DNA of 64,000 nucleotides. It comes from Rattus norvegicus. Its lineage: Eukaryota > Chordata > Mammalia > Rodentia > Muridae. A program made the translations under genes and the position numbers. The stretch lies in the NCBI RefSeq assembly GCF_036323735.1, contig NC_086021.1, positions 131,895,476-131,959,475 on the forward strand, written 5' to 3'. This document shows positions 1 through 12,558 of this stretch, in pieces (position 1 is the stretch's first letter; the number at the start of each line of letters is the position of its first letter). The notes beneath the pieces were generated by a model. It did not search any database. It worked only from the letters and a program-made list of their open reading frames with translations, and was not told where the DNA came from.

Positions 1-1140
1 TGACTATATACCATGTTTGTCTTTCTGTGTGTGAGATACCTCACTCTGATCATTTTTTCTTACATCCATTTACCTAGGAATTTCATGATTTTGCTTTTTT
101 TTTAAATCACTAATATTCCATTTTGTAAATGAACCACGTTTCCTTTAACCATTCATTCGTTGAGGGACATCAACGTTGTTTCGAATTTCTGGCTATTATG
201 AAAAGGCCAATGAGGAGCAAGGGTCTCTGTTATAGGATGAAGCATCCTTTGGATAAATGCCAAAGAGGGGTGCAGCTGGACCTTGAACTAGATTGAGTCC
301 CATCTCTCGAGGAGCCACCACACTGATGCCCGTAAGGCTGAATGAATTTGCACTCCCACAAGCAATGGATGACTGTTCCTCTTACTTGCCATCCTCGCCA
401 GCAAGAGCTGTCACTTGTTTTATTGATCTTAGTCATTCTGACAGGTATGAGATGAAATCTCAATGTACTTTTGATTTGCATTTCCCTGATGGCTAAGGAT
501 GTTCAGCATTCCTTTAAATGTTCCTCAGCCATTTAAGTTTCAAGAATTCTCTTTAGATTTGTACCCTGTTCGTTACCTGGCATTATTTGTTTTCTTGGTA
601 TTTGTTTGTTTATATGGTTGGGGTATTAGTCTCTATCAGATGTGGAGTTGATCAAGTTTTTTTTTGTTTTTCATTCAGTAGGCTGCCTCTTTGTCTTTGC
701 TATGCAGAAGCTTCTCGATTTCACAAGATCACATTTATTAATTGTTGATCTTAGTGCCTGTGCTAACAGCGCTCTGTTTAGAAAGTCTTCCTGTGCCAGT
801 GACTTCAAGGCTATCTCCCAGTTTCTCTTCTTTCGGTTTTAGCGTACCTGGTTCCATGTTTTGGTCTTTGATCCATTTGAAATTGAGTTTCGTGCAGATG
901 CTAAGGATGGATCTATTTGGATTCTGCTACTTGGAGACATAAAGTTTCACCAGCACCATTTGTTGAAGATGCTATAATTTTTTTCATCAGAAAACAGGTG
1001 TCTATCAGTGTGTGCATTTATGTCTGGGTCTTTAATTTCATTCAATTGATTAACCTGTCTGTCTCTATGCCAATACCATGTGGGTTTTATTACTATAACT
1101 CTGCAGTGCAACTCGAAATCAGGGATGGTGATTCATCCAG
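1..1140 (-). mobile_element. Old L1 fragment (ORF2 C-terminal half), antisense
   Basis: The plus strand runs parallel to the antisense of ORF2 in the two young L1s of this window: bases 1-60 match the region near 13497-13556 and bases 1080-1135 match the region near 14630-14680. This is the last part of ORF2 (thumb, Z and Cys-rich region) on the minus strand. It is diverged, with scattered substitutions and indels that break the frame, so it is older than copies 1 and 2. The fragment runs off the left edge, so its 3' end is not seen. There is no coding capacity. Confidence 0.85.
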
Positions 1141-1184
1141 GTGTTTTTACATTTTCTTCATTCTTAGGCTTTACTATGCATTTT

Positions 1185-1328
1185 AACTTATGTGTACAGG
1201 TATTTAATCTATATGTCATATGTGTACCTGCTCTATGAGGCTGTGAAAGCCCATGTGGGTATGGGAATCGAACCAGGGCCATTGGTAAGAACAATGTACT
1301 CTTAACCCATGAACCATCTCTCCAGCCC
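1185..1328 (-). mobile_element. B3/B2-type SINE, antisense
   Basis: The right end reads as the reverse complement of the tRNA-derived SINE head (GGGCTGGAGAGATGG...), followed by a degenerate B box (GGTTCGATTCC) and a 'cccacatgg'-type body. This matches rodent B2/B3 SINEs on the minus strand. It is diverged and no clear TSD was found. B3 is favoured over B2 because of the body sequence, but the subfamily is not certain. Confidence 0.7.
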
Positions 1329-1379
1329 AATCCATCGGGTTTATTATTATTCAGCTATTTCAGTTTATTATTGTTCTAG

Positions 1380-1382
<3 letters not shown>

Positions 1383-1412
<30 letters not shown>
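1383..1412. repeat. (TG)n microsatellite
   Basis: An uninterrupted GT dinucleotide run of 30 bp, followed by a degraded GT-rich stretch to about 1435. Confidence 0.97.
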
Positions 1413-1413
<1 letters not shown>

Positions 1414-4170
1414 GTGCTGTGTATGTTTATGTATGTACTTTGTTTTTTGTTTGTTTAATTTTGTCTTCTCAATGTAGCTAAGGCGTTTCTCTCAGGTTTT
1501 TTGGCACTCACATATCTGTTTCATTGTTAGCTGAAAGATTCACCAATCGAATGCCTAATACTCTTTCCACAGGGAGGCCAGTGCTCTCCTACTGGTTCAA
1601 ATGAGTCAAAATTTAGTCATGCTTTCTCTAGGGCAAATCCGTTGAATCATCCAGATGTCAATTTTCTGATTTAATCAATTGTTTGTGCTAATCTGTTAGA
1701 GGTGAAAGTCACACATCTGCTTTTCAGTTTAATTAAGAACTCGGGTTTCTGATCCAGCATCTATTCCACATCTCCCCACTCACCCTCCCTCCCTCACTAG
1801 ATTGTTTCCCTGAAGGGTGGTGGAGGATGCCACACCAGCTATAGGCCCTGCAGAGCTGCACACACGCTCATGCATCAGGGACACTGAACTGGGTAAGGCA
1901 ACTTTTAGAAATAGCAGTGCTATGCCACCACCCACTTTATGCCAGCCTAGCACACTGAAAATTGGAGTCACAAAAACCTGTGGCTAATGAATGCAACAGA
2001 GCCTGTGCCTGTGCAACAGAGGACCACCTTGCCTTTATGTATTTTGTTATTCGTTGGGACTGGGCGAGTCAGAAAGATAAAGCAAAAAGGGATACCACCT
2101 GGAAAGCATTTTATGTGCCCGGACATATTTTATACCGGTGTGAAAGTGAAAAGGGGAGTCTATTGTTTTAAGGGGGATTTCTTTGGAGATGTAGACTGTA
2201 ACACAGGGAGTGTTATCAGGTATGAGAGGAGCAGTGGAAAAGCACGGTTTCCTCTGAGGATGAGCTAGCTGGGCCATAAACAGCCACACAATTCTGGGCC
2301 TCGGTAGAGGAGCGTTTTCCATATGAATGTGTTCTAACACCTGCATCCCTGCATCCCTTTAAGACTGCTGTTCAGAAAGGAGAATTGGCAGGCACATGGC
2401 TGGGTGGGAAAGGAGAGAGGCAAGTGGAATTCTCAAAGTCGTCTTTACATTTTTGTCTATGAAAAGAAAATGGCTGCAATTATAATGCAGCCCTTCCATC
2501 CTTCCCCCAAACAAACCCATTTTGAGAGTTCCTTTCCACTTTTAAAATGAATCATCAGAGAGGAGGTATTTTGTTTTTTTGCCTTTTGCTTTTTGCTTTA
2601 TTTTTCAAGGGCACACACAAATCAGGGACTTCCTGTTGCCAGCCAGTTTGCTGAATAGATTACCACTGGTGATAGACAGGAGAATGCCAAGTCAGCTGCT
2701 CCAAACAGAACAAATAATATATTTAAAATTATATGTTTATATTGGAAGTATTTAGACTCTAAAGGTACAGGATGTTCTTGTCACTTCTCAATTGTTTTAT
2801 AGAGCAGATATTTCAACTATAACTAGCGTTATTTTTCACTTTTATTTCCTGCATATGAATCTAGAAGCTTTCTTTTATTCTACTGTCTTCTGGTGAATGA
2901 TACAGATCTAATCAATGACTGTCTTTTTTATATGGTACGTTGCTTGGTCCCCTTCGGTGTGGCCTGCGATATCCCATTCATGCCCCACAAACTTATTTCT
3001 AACGGGATCAAAGTGTAGTTATAAAATGTCAGACTGTTTTTGGATAAAATGTCAAAGCCTCAAAGATTTGATCTATTTAGTCATTAAATTCTGAATCCAC
3101 ATCCACTTCGTTTGAGGCATTGACCTAGGTGCTGAGGATTTTATGGAGATTCATAGGTCGCCTCCTCACAGGCAGTTGTGGGCTTTGTGAATGAGTGAAG
3201 GTATGTGAGCACACATTGTGAAGAGGGTTTGGGAGGTTTAAACATTGGCGAGACAGGGCGCTAAGGGTGTTAGCAAAGTCTCCTTTCCGTGGGAGTGTGG
3301 GTGGGGTTAAGTTCACAATAAATGCAAGGATTCATGGGGTAAAGTGAAGACAGTTCCATGGTAAGAGGAAACCTGGCAGGCATGTAAAGTACAAGAGGCT
3401 TTGAGCTTCTAGAAAAGGAGATAAGTGGCTCGAGGGGCTGAAGCCAAAGTTAGTGACTCCATCTAGGACGAATTTATTGAGTTTCAAGGTGCAAAGAATT
3501 GTCAAGGTGTGTTGGCTGGGGTGCTGAGAACTTTGTATTTTCTGGTGACGTACAGTGTTCTGTATGGGTGAAGCAACATGATACGATTTACAGTCTAACG
3601 GAATCTCTTTTAGAACGGAGCAGTTAACAAGTACAGCAGTGTTGGGAGTGATGAGAAGCGGGAAATGAGCCAAGCCTTCCAGGGGGTGGGAACATGAGGT
3701 AGAGGCTTCAGAGCCTAGCCAGGCTCCCAGCCTCCTGAGTCCTCCACTGTGTCTTCCTGTAAGCTATTTATGACTTTTAAAGCTTAGCTTAATGTATGAG
3801 GGAGGGGAAAGGATTTTTCTTTCTTTCTTTCTTTTCTTTTTTTGCTTATTTGGTTGGTTGGTTTTTCTTCTCCCTGGGAATGTATACCTTTATTCTAAAC
3901 ATCAATAAAGGGGATGTTAAAAATACCAGAAGCATTTAGGACAGCTTGCAGCGTGAGTGTACCTGCAGGAAAGAACTGTTTGATACAGAATTAGAAGAGG
4001 TTCTGAAGTTCCCACTGGTGCCACTAAAGAACTGAATTGGAGCCACTGGGTGTAACATCCAGTCTCAACACCTCCCAGGGGTTGCATTGCTCTAGGCACA
4101 GTGGCAGCGGATGGTGGGGGGCTGCTCTGTCTGCTTTGCGTTCAAGTCAGTCCTTAGCAGGCTGAAGATC
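1413..4170. other. Intergenic or intronic stretch, nothing recognised
   Basis: Unique-looking, AT-rich sequence. Short open frames on both strands have no recognisable domain and look like chance. A small CTTT-rich tract lies at about 3816-3842. No exon, promoter or RNA gene could be supported. Confidence 0.6.
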
Positions 4171-4238
4171 TGGCAAGAGTTAGGGGATGTCTGAAGTGTT
4201 CAGTTGGCAAGAGTTAGGGGATGTCTGATGTGTTCAGT
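4171..4238. repeat. 34-bp tandem duplication
   Basis: Two head-to-tail units of 34 bp, 4171-4204 and 4205-4238, both beginning TGGCAAGAGTTAGGGGATGT and differing at one base (CTGAAGTG versus CTGATGTG). There is no spacer. It is a recent local duplication in otherwise unique sequence. Confidence 0.97.
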
Positions 4239-5040
4239 CTGGGTTTCTTCTCCCAGCACAGGTCTTTCTTCCTGCTCTCTCCCTCAGCCGATTCTCTAAG
4301 CTCTATTCTTTGCCTTTGTGGCTCTTTGCTGTCTTCCTATCATATTGTCTTCTCTCCTCCTCCTCTTGTGAAGAGAATAATGAGAGCTACATGATCATCA
4401 GTTAGTATTGTCTTCTGTGCTGCAGACACCATGCTGCATTCCTGTCCTATCTCAGTCACACCTCAGAATGGCAGCAGTGGTGTCCAGAGCTGACATTCCC
4501 AGCTTTGCCTTTAAAATGGCCAGTCAGACCATGGCCTGCTCAAAGCTGTGTTGGATCAGCAGAAAAGGTAACAAAGAGGGACAAAAAGTTATGGGGAAGA
4601 TGGTAGAGGTGGAGGCTGGGGTGTCGGGTGAGCTAGGGAATCAGGCTAGCTGCAATGCCACTTAGCAGAGAGTCTTCTGGTCCTTATAGAATATACCGGC
4701 TGGACCCATTATGGCGTTCTACCTGAGCGCTCCATTTCCCCATGCAGGTCTGCTTCAAATAACCAGGTTGGAATACAACTTGTGCAGCTTGGAAGAGCTT
4801 CCGTGATTTACCAGCTCCCAGCCTACTTAATAAGCCAAATCTCCCTCACAGCGCATAACCTTTGAAGACTGTTTTTACTCAAATTAAAGCACTAATGTTT
4901 TCATTCGGCATATTTTTGGGTCCCTTTGGGATATTTACCTTTGGCAAGGGGGGCAATAAGCCTATCCGCACTGGCCAGTAAACAACAATTGACCCAATCA
5001 GGACTCCAGGATGGCTTTAGGTTGCATGAAAAGGGGGAAA

Positions 5041-5043
5041 TAA

Positions 5044-5086
<43 letters not shown>
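5041..5086. repeat. (TAAA)n microsatellite
   Basis: About 11 perfect TAAA/AAAT tetranucleotides. No SINE or L1 body is recognisable next to it, so it may be a stand-alone array or the tail of a decayed element. Confidence 0.95.
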
Positions 5087-6584
5087 CACATGGAGTTTCT
5101 CCAAATTAGGATCTGGCGAGGAAATAATTAATGAGCTCAACATAAATCAAAATATTTGTATTGTTGTTGCAGATGACAAACTACTCAGGACGTGATATGT
5201 TAAATACACTTGAGTAAATTGCATCCATCAAAATTGTCCCTTTGCAGGGACTGTCTACCAGAAGGCAGCTAACAATAATAAAACTGTAGATTCTTGATGG
5301 AAAATTACAGGCACATATGTGTAAGTGCTATAAACAACTTGGACTGCAGTGTGGAGAATTATGAATGCCAATTCTGTCATTTCTCTTTGAAGAAGCCCTT
5401 AGCAGTCGTTCAGAGGAACCAACCTCCTCAACTAATGGCCATGGATGTGACATGAACAGATTAGCAAGTGTTTATTCTTGATGTAGCTATTAAATGGGCA
5501 TTAGAGAGCCTTGGAAGATTTGGAAATTCTGATTAATCTGAGCAAACTTGGGGATTAATTGGATCAGCAGATCAGGCAGCTTGGCTCTCTCCCATCCAAG
5601 CCCCAGCCACTTGGTGGCTCATAGGTAGTGCTAGCCTGCTGCTAACTCCAAGGTCGCCCCCTCAGCAGGCGACTCTGATGCTTACTTTACAGTCTTTAGG
5701 GCATTTCATTCTGGCTGATTGCTCTTGTAAAGTCTGTACTGCTAAGTGAACCGGGTGCACTTGAAAATAAGAAGAAAGGGAAGCTGAGAGACTTTATTTT
5801 TTATATTTTAGGTGAGCACAGAAGAGTGTATTCAGGATAAAACATTCACAGAGTGCTGGAGTGCTGGCTGTGTGCAGCACAAGGCTGAGTCCTGGTGAGG
5901 TGTGCAGAAGGTGGTGGTGACTTCTAGAAACAACAACACCAAAAACAGAAACAAAACCAGATCACCCAGACCAGTGGCGTGCACATGGATGTATGTCCGC
6001 CTTTCCTTCCACCGCTAGGCAGTACTTTCACAGCACAAGTAGATTCTGCGTGGTAAATCTTCTCCTTTCAAGCTCCCATTCCGGCACCCATAAATTTGGT
6101 TTGGGATGAGAGACATTCTTGATTCATTTTTAGCAAGGCTCAAAGAGTAGGTTTACTTATGCCCCAACCCTAATCACTGCCTTCTGCAAAGTCCTCAAAG
6201 ACTAGTCCTCAAAGCTTAGTCCATGGATGTGGAGAACTAAAGCTCAGAGTGAATAATTAATTTGTTCCAATTTATACATCATTAAAAGACACTAAGGAGA
6301 CGATGGGTGACTTCTTTATTATTTGTGTTGTTTTTATTATCCTGTAACCTTTTGTCAACTTTTAGGATAATACTGATTCAGGAAATAGTTTCTGTTACAA
6401 AACCTCCCAGCCCCCATGTACACAGCCTTTGTGCTCCTTGCTGGCTTTATGTGACTAAAGCAAGCTTTTCTTGTCAAATTTTAAAAAATGGAAAAATGGG
6501 AAAAAGAAGGCCATGCCCATTGTAGTAATGGCCCCACCCTACCCCCACTACATCCATATCTTAATCTACAGAAACTGTAAGCAC
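5087..6584. other. Unique stretch, possible conserved noncoding DNA near 5460-5600
   Basis: No gene or repeat family was recognised. The part around 5460-5600 contains several homeobox-type ATTA/TAAT words (ATTAATCTG, GGATTAATTGG) in low-repeat sequence. That is the sort of composition seen in conserved noncoding elements, but conservation cannot be judged from one sequence. Confidence 0.35.
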
Positions 6585-7020
6585 ATTGTCTTCATGTCAA
6601 AAGTGACAGGGCAACTGTGATTAAATTAGGACTTAGGAGATTAGAGGTGTGTCCAGTGTAATCAGAAATGTCCTTAAAAGACAAAAGACAGAGAGGAGGG
6701 TCACGAGCCAGCGATGATATGACTGTGGAGCAAGGTGGGAGTGCTGCAGTGAGAAGGACTCCGCTCAGCCTCTGCTAGCTTTGGAGATGGACAGAAAGGA
6801 CCATTAATGAAGGAATGGTGTCTGACCTCCAGACAGGGAAACAGTCAGAGGCATTGTGCCCAGAGCACACAGGAAGGAAAGCAGCCATTCTGATAGAATA
6901 GGGGGTTTAGAATGGCCACATCCCAGACTTCTGACCTACCTCAAGTGTTTGAGACACTTGTGCTCTTCAAAGCCACCAAATACCTGGTATGACCCAGCCA
7001 TAGAAAACTGTAGCATAATG
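6585..7020 (+). mobile_element. Ancient mammal-wide interspersed repeat (family not fixed)
   Basis: This stretch resembles a repeat common to eutherian genomes. Recognisable blocks are 'gtccttaaaag', a segment with 'gagtgctgcagtgagaaggactc', 'gctttggagatgg', 'cttctgacctac' and the closing 'aaagccaccaaatacctgg'. It is heavily diverged and non-coding. The family (MER-type or ancient L1 3' end) was not resolved by eye. Confidence 0.5.
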
Positions 7021-7368
7021 AGTTAATATTTACAAAAAGCATTCATGGTGAGGATGGACAGCATCCACTCCAAAAATTAAGTAGGTCCTAGGTCTAAGCT
7101 ATTTTATCAGTGCAGACCCCAAACTGTCTTTCAGCTTATTTACTCGGCACATGGTTATTCATTTGATCCCACTGTAAAAAGCCACAGTTCATCTTCAGAG
7201 GGAGGTTTACCCATTGTCTTAACCATAGTCCAAGGTGTGGCATTTTGTGGCCATAAGATTCTGCTAAAATAGGCTGATTAATGTTTTGTATTCACCTTCT
7301 ACATGAATATGGTATAGATTATTCTACTCAGTCTAAAGGGATATATTACTCTATAAAAATAACATACA

Positions 7369-7371
<3 letters not shown>

Positions 7372-7406
<35 letters not shown>
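7372..7406. repeat. (CA)n microsatellite
   Basis: About 17 uninterrupted CA dinucleotides, flanked on the left by a short ACATACACAAA transition. Confidence 0.97.
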
Positions 7407-7408
<2 letters not shown>

Positions 7409-8018
7409 AGTAAAAAGCTCACTTGAATGCTGATTTAGGCAAAAGTAACCCAAGGTTTATATAGACTATTCACTTTCTTACTACATGTAAGAAATGACTA
7501 CTAAATGTCCCACTCAACTATTTCTACACAATTCAATATTTCCTACTCGCCCAGTATGTATGAAACTTAAATTGTTGTGCATCCTCTTGATCTGAGGACG
7601 AGTGTATATTTCCTTTTCTTGGTTGTAGTTGACAATGTGAACAGGACCCTTTAGCTGAACAAACACCCAACACTCATCACCCCTGGGCACATGTGCAGTA
7701 TTTAGAGGGCCATTGGCTCAAGTTGGCCTGGTAATGTAAAATGTGGCAGAAAAAATCATCTGTAAGTCCTGCCAAGTTGGCAATCACTCAAATATATTTA
7801 ACGTTGATATTCAGTCTTGATGAATTATTAATGAGTCAGGGTGAAAAGATCCTGGAAGTATCTATTCACACTTAGACAATAATTTGTAGCAAAATGAAAA
7901 TATGCTGAGTCTGTTTACTATCGCACCAGTTTTCATTTATGTCTGTGACCAAGACTAAAATGAATCACCTGGAATTTTTATCACAAATATTAATCCAAAG
8001 GCCTCACTCTTTCTAGAC

Positions 8019-8197
8019 CTGTGGTTTCCAGCCTGTGGGTCATGGCCCCTTTGGGAACTGTATATTGATATCCTACATATCAGATATTTACAATTTCACC
8101 ATCAAAATTACAGTTATGAATTAGCAACAGAAGATTTTTGTGCTTGAGGGTCACCACAACATGAGAAACTGTATTAAAGGAAGGCTCAGGACCATTG
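8019..8197 (-). mobile_element. URR1-like hAT-Charlie DNA transposon relic
   Basis: The left end (ctgtggtttccagcctgtgg) and the right end (ggctcaggaccattg) are degraded terminal inverted repeats of the CAGTGGTTCTCAACC type. The interior carries the hallmark words 'tcaccacaacatgag' and 'aactgtattaaagg'. The flanking 8-mers ttctagac (8011-8018) and ccctagat (8198-8205) agree at 5 of 8 positions and differ only by transitions, as expected for an old hAT 8-bp TSD. It is non-autonomous and has no transposase. The strand is given by the order of the internal words and is arbitrary. Confidence 0.75.
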
Positions 8198-8424
8198 CCC
8201 TAGATAAACAGAACCTAATTCTCTCACAGTGAAGCCTAGAGACAATGTCTAGTACTGTAAAACTTGGCCAAATAGCTTAGAGTGTAGGGTGAGCCTTCCT
8301 CTGTGCTCAGCCTTTATGAGTCGGTAACCAGCCACTAAGTGTATTTTTGTGGCATTGCTAGATTACTACCATTTGTATGGCCCATCACACAACCTGGTGT
8401 TTACAAAACCGTAGGTGTAATCAC

Positions 8425-8765
8425 TTTTCTATCACTGTGACAAAACGCCACGAGCAAGACAATTTATAAAGGGAAAGTGGTTAATTTGGCTTACTGTTTC
8501 AGAGGGGTAGAATCCATGATGGCAGAAGAAAAGGCATGGACGGCATCAGGAACCTCTGAGAGCTCACAATTCACAAACTGGAGGCAGAGAGCATACCGAG
8601 AATGGCATTAGACTTTCAAAACCTCCGAGCCTCTCCCCAGTGGCGTATCTTCTGAACTGCCACACCTCTCCATCCTTCCCAAACAGATCTGACTGAGGAC
8701 CAAGTACTCAAACCTAAACCGGTGGGATCTCTTCCCATTCACACTGCCACCATACAGAAACATCT
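8425..8765. mobile_element. Dispersed rodent repeat, probably LTR-derived
   Basis: It starts 'ctatcactgtgacaaaacgcca', continues through 'aatttataaagg' and 'ggcttactgtttcag', then 'aaacctccgagcct' and 'ccatccttcccaaac', and ends near 'cccattcacactgccacc'. These blocks recur in many rodent sequences, in an order like that of ERVL-MaLR-type LTRs read in antisense. The family could not be fixed. There is no coding capacity. Confidence 0.5.
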
Positions 8766-9025
8766 GTGGAGCAATGTGGCCTCAGCTGCTTAGCTACTCG
8801 TCCTTAGAGTGCTCCTGGGCTACCTGCAGAGGAGCCCTGATATTGTTCTATGGTTACTGCCCAAGAGTACATCTGACGGAAGAGAGAAAGAAGACCATTC
8901 CTCTCTTGACTATGAGATTCTGCCAAGAGTGAAGCTTCATTGCTTTTGAGAATAGTATAATTCTCCAGGCAAGTATAAAGCTACTTGCTTTGCCTTTCTG
9001 AGTTATATTTTTCCATTTTGTATTT

Positions 9026-9115
9026 AATTTTTTCTTTAAAATATCTTTTATTAATTTTTGAGAATGTCATTCATTGTATTCAATCATATTTGCATCCTTT
9101 CCCCATAAAATCGAA
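9026..9115 (-). mobile_element. Short L1 (Lx-type) 3'-end fragment, antisense
   Basis: A T-rich start followed by 'atcttttattaatttttgagaatgtc' and a C/T-rich 'catcctttcccc' resembles the antisense of an old rodent L1 3' terminus. It is short and diverged, and the neighbouring LTR relic begins where it stops. Confidence 0.4.
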
Positions 9116-9477
9116 GGTAAATTACATACTTGCAGATAATGCAGTGACAGAGATTACGTATTACCATTCATTCCTAAGAGGAAGAATTGGGGCACAGGGA
9201 GGAAACACTAAACCAGGGAAAGACACCAGCAGTTTAGCATACATAGGAGAGATTCTACTGATTAAATCATTTGAAATGAGAACACTCACCCTAAATCTCT
9301 TCTTCCTTCTTCCGCGTCCTTTTATGTGGGCTGACACAATAAGGTGTGACCCATAATTAAAATAGCTCTTCCCATTTCTAATTATTTAATCAACCAGACC
9401 TGTCACAGGTATGCCCAACTGTTTGGGCTTTAGTTACTATAGATGTAGTCAAGGTAACATAAGGAGTAGCCATCACA
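9116..9477 (-). mobile_element. ERVL-MaLR-type solo LTR relic
   Basis: Read on the minus strand, it begins TGTGATGG at 9477 and runs through 'ttgactacat', 'ggcatacctgtgacagg', 'gattaaat', 'gggtcacacctta' and 'cataaaaggacgcggaagaag', the block order of rodent MT/MLT1-type LTRs of the MaLR group. The 'cataaaagg' word sits where the LTR TATA-like box would be. The end near 9116 is uncertain. It is a relic with no internal coding region. Confidence 0.6.
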
Positions 9478-10484
9478 ATAACCAAGAACACTGGCAGTAG
9501 CCTGTAATATTTTGGGTCTATTGAACCTCACTGACCAACAACTCCAAAAGAACTAACCCACTTCTGACCAGTGGGTTTTATTTGTTTTTTTGGCGTCTTT
9601 TGTTGCTAGCTTGTGGTGTCTAGTAGGAGAATTGTTTCCCTGCTATAGGAGAACTCCATTTAAACTCTTTTTATTTATACATGCATATGTTTATTTTTTA
9701 AAAACCATCTGAGTTCCTTTTTTAATCACATACTATAGTCAGCTAAATGGAATTCAATTAAGGCCTTTAAAGGCTCTACAAGGAGCATGCTAGTGAAGAA
9801 TGTTCCAGGCTTGCTAAATTCTGCTCTCATCAGCATAAGAATCACCCTTCTGCTCTGAAGAAGCACTCCATGTTCTCTGGATTTCCCTGACACATGGCAC
9901 CTCTAGACTATGGACCAGCAGGAGGCTGTCATGAAGGCAGTGAGAGCAGTGCCTTAGAAATCGAGGACTTGCACGCATACAGACACAGATTCTGTCTAGG
10001 ACATTCATTTGTGCTTAATGTCCACTCTGCGAGCATTTGCTACCGGTTTCCTCCCTTGCAATGTTACATTGCGTAATAAGTTAACTGCACGCTGATGGAA
10101 GGATGCAAGGAGCGTCAGTCTGCAAGGTGCTAGGCAAATGAAATAGGTGGGTGCGATTTCATTTAGAAGAGTCCAGGTTTCACGGTAACCCATCCCCTAG
10201 CTGGCTCTGCTGTTAGAGGGCTCTGCCAGTAATTCTCTTCCATTTTCCTGTTTTAATTATACAAGTGACATATTCATTGTGAAGAAACAGAAAACATAGC
10301 TAAAATAACATATGCAATGTGAACACATAGAAATAGAAATTAATTATAATCCCTCTGTTCAGAGCCATCACTGACATTTCCTTTTCTAACATATTGACTT
10401 CAGTAACTCTTCAACTAAATATCAGGACACAGAAGATCTCTTTCATCAGCAGGTTTGTTTTTTGATAAAATGTTTTATACATGA
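9478..10484. other. Unique stretch, nothing recognised
   Basis: AT-rich non-repeat sequence with no convincing exon, RNA gene or repeat. Confidence 0.6.
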
Positions 10485-10499
10485 GAAAATTCACTTTGG

Positions 10500-10600
10500 T
10501 TGTTGTTGTTGTTTTGTTTTGTTTTTTGGAGCTGAGGACCGAATCCAGGGCCATGCCCTTGCTAGGCAAGCGCTCTACCACTGAGCTAAATCCCCAACCC
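10500..10600 (-). mobile_element. ID SINE (BC1-derived), antisense
   Basis: The reverse complement starts GGGTTGGGGATTTAGCTCAG, the ID/BC1 head containing the pol III A box, then carries 'gcgcttgcctagcaagg' and a degenerate B box (GGATTCGGTCC), and ends in an A-rich tail that has become (AAC)n/(AAAAC)n (10500-10524 on the plus strand). The flanks GAAAATTCACTTTGG (10485-10499) and GAAAATCCACTTGG (10602-10615) form an imperfect TSD. The ID family is a strong sign of rat-like murine origin. Confidence 0.95.
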
Positions 10601-10615
10601 TGAAAATCCACTTGG

Positions 10616-12537
10616 CTGGTGGCAGTGGACTATTGTCTTTATGAACATAGGCACGTGCACTTAGCTGATTGAATAGGCTTTTCTCCTGCATATGCTTCTG
10701 TTCCCTTCACTCTATAACAGGGCACCTCCATGGTATGCTTTATTGATCTATTGCGACAAATCCTGGGATGATTATATATTAAATCTCAGATAGTGATGAA
10801 CACAGAGAGAAAAGTCGAAATGTTAATTTGCTTTTACTTAGGATAAATGAAATTAACTACAAATATATGATATTTTTGGCAAAAGTTAGTCTGTTTGTTT
10901 GTTTATTTATTTATTTGTTTGTTTATATGAGCTAATGCCCATCATGTTAGAAAAAAAAGGACTTGAAAAGAAAGAGGTAGGCACTAGTGGAACTATCAAT
11001 GTTTTCTTCAGGACTTCCTCTGGAAAGGTCTCCTTAAGCCAAGGACTAAGAAAATTGCTATAAAATTCCTCGGTCCAGTCATGAGAAGACATTTTCTTAG
11101 GTTGTGTAGAAAATTGACAGGTATACAGAACAGAGAAAGAAAAGGAAATGGTGATAATTCAGAGTATAATACATGAATTTAGTGACCATGAGCACCGTTC
11201 ACTTGAGGCCGTCTGTCCCCCTTAGAATGAAGAGAGGCAAAGAGAATGTGTAAGAAGCAGAGAAGTATGCTAATTTATCTCCAAAATATCTTTTTGTCGC
11301 TCCCAAGGAAGATTAGTATAACTTCTGTTACTTGCAAAATAGCGGTTGTAGAAATTACATGTCACCATTTAAAGCTGCGTTCTCCAAACTGTTTACAAAG
11401 ATGCAGGAGGGAGTCTGCTTGTGTGGACATACTGATGTAACAGAAGCTCATTTGGTTTACCAAATTAGTCAAGAACCTTATGGTATGGAGGGAGGTTCCC
11501 TAATCCTTCGGCATGCTTACTCACCACAAATCGTGTCTGAGTCTGATCTGGTTATTTTTAAAAAGAACATGAAATTTACACAATATATACATTTCCAAGA
11601 ACCTTTGTGATAATCAAAGAACCTAGAAGCCCCGTCTTTAGTCTTTGAGAACTGGCCTTTTTCTATTCCTTTCTCCCTGCTCTCTGCTTACCATGAAGTT
11701 CTTCTGCTCAAAGCCTAGCTCTGCCGCATGGTTCCAGTAGGGGCCCCAGATACCTCATATATCAGATTGGACTGTGATATATAGGCGGAGTGGGAATAAT
11801 ATTTACATAGTTGGCATAGTTTCTGATGTATGGTAAGATCTGTTCTTAAGATACTTGACTTAAGATACCATTCTTCCTCGTTGCATAAAGAGTATTGAAT
11901 TAATATCATATGCCTATAATTTTCAAAATACGCAAAGATTTTAACAAACTCATTTTCATAAGCAACTGTAAACAAAGCTTTTAAAAATTTTCCTTTTAAA
12001 AAAAAGAAAGAAAGAAAAGAAAAACTAAACAAACCCACACCAAGACACCTAGTTTCTGAGGTTCCTTGCTATGAGTTTGTCAATCATGTTTTAGAGTATG
12101 TTCATGACAGAGGACTCAGGACTCTAACAGGGAAGATTGGCCATGGCCTGGGGACTTGTTGGCTTGGGCTTCTTCTGAATTCCTACCAAAGACAGCAGTG
12201 TTTACCTACTGAAAATAAATTCTGATTGTCCTTACTTCTTGTGCGTAGAATTCTTACAAAGAAATTCTCTTGTACAAAAACTTTGCTGGATAGGAACTGA
12301 AATCAAGCAATTACATTTTTCTCATCACTTAAAAATTTTTCTAATAAACTTGTCAAAATCCCTTGTGTTGTTTGCTGTCATTTGTTGGCTTTGCATGGTA
12401 TGGGGTAGCTGAAGATAAAACACATTGCTGTCAGTCCCTACAGCATCTTTCAAGCATATGACATAGGTTGTCTCCAGCATGGATTCACCATGGTTTTGCG
12501 TTTAGATGCTATTAAAAAAATGACAAGTTGCTTGATA
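10616..12537. other. Unique stretch with a short TTTG/TTTA array
   Basis: No gene was recognised. Plus-strand frames in 11246-11610 show no domain. A (TTTG/TTTA)n tract lies at about 10892-10927 and an A-rich GAAA tract at about 11998-12027. Confidence 0.6.
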
Positions 12538-12552
12538 AATCCATATACTGTT
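12538..12552. repeat. Left TSD of L1 copy 1 plus B2
   Basis: The 15-mer AATCCATATACTGTT is repeated exactly at 19070-19084. In L1-sense orientation the second copy reads ...caatt/aacag..., matching the TT/AA-type cleavage preference of the L1 endonuclease. The pair brackets the B2 as well as the L1. Confidence 0.93.
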
Positions 12553-12558
12553 TTTTTT

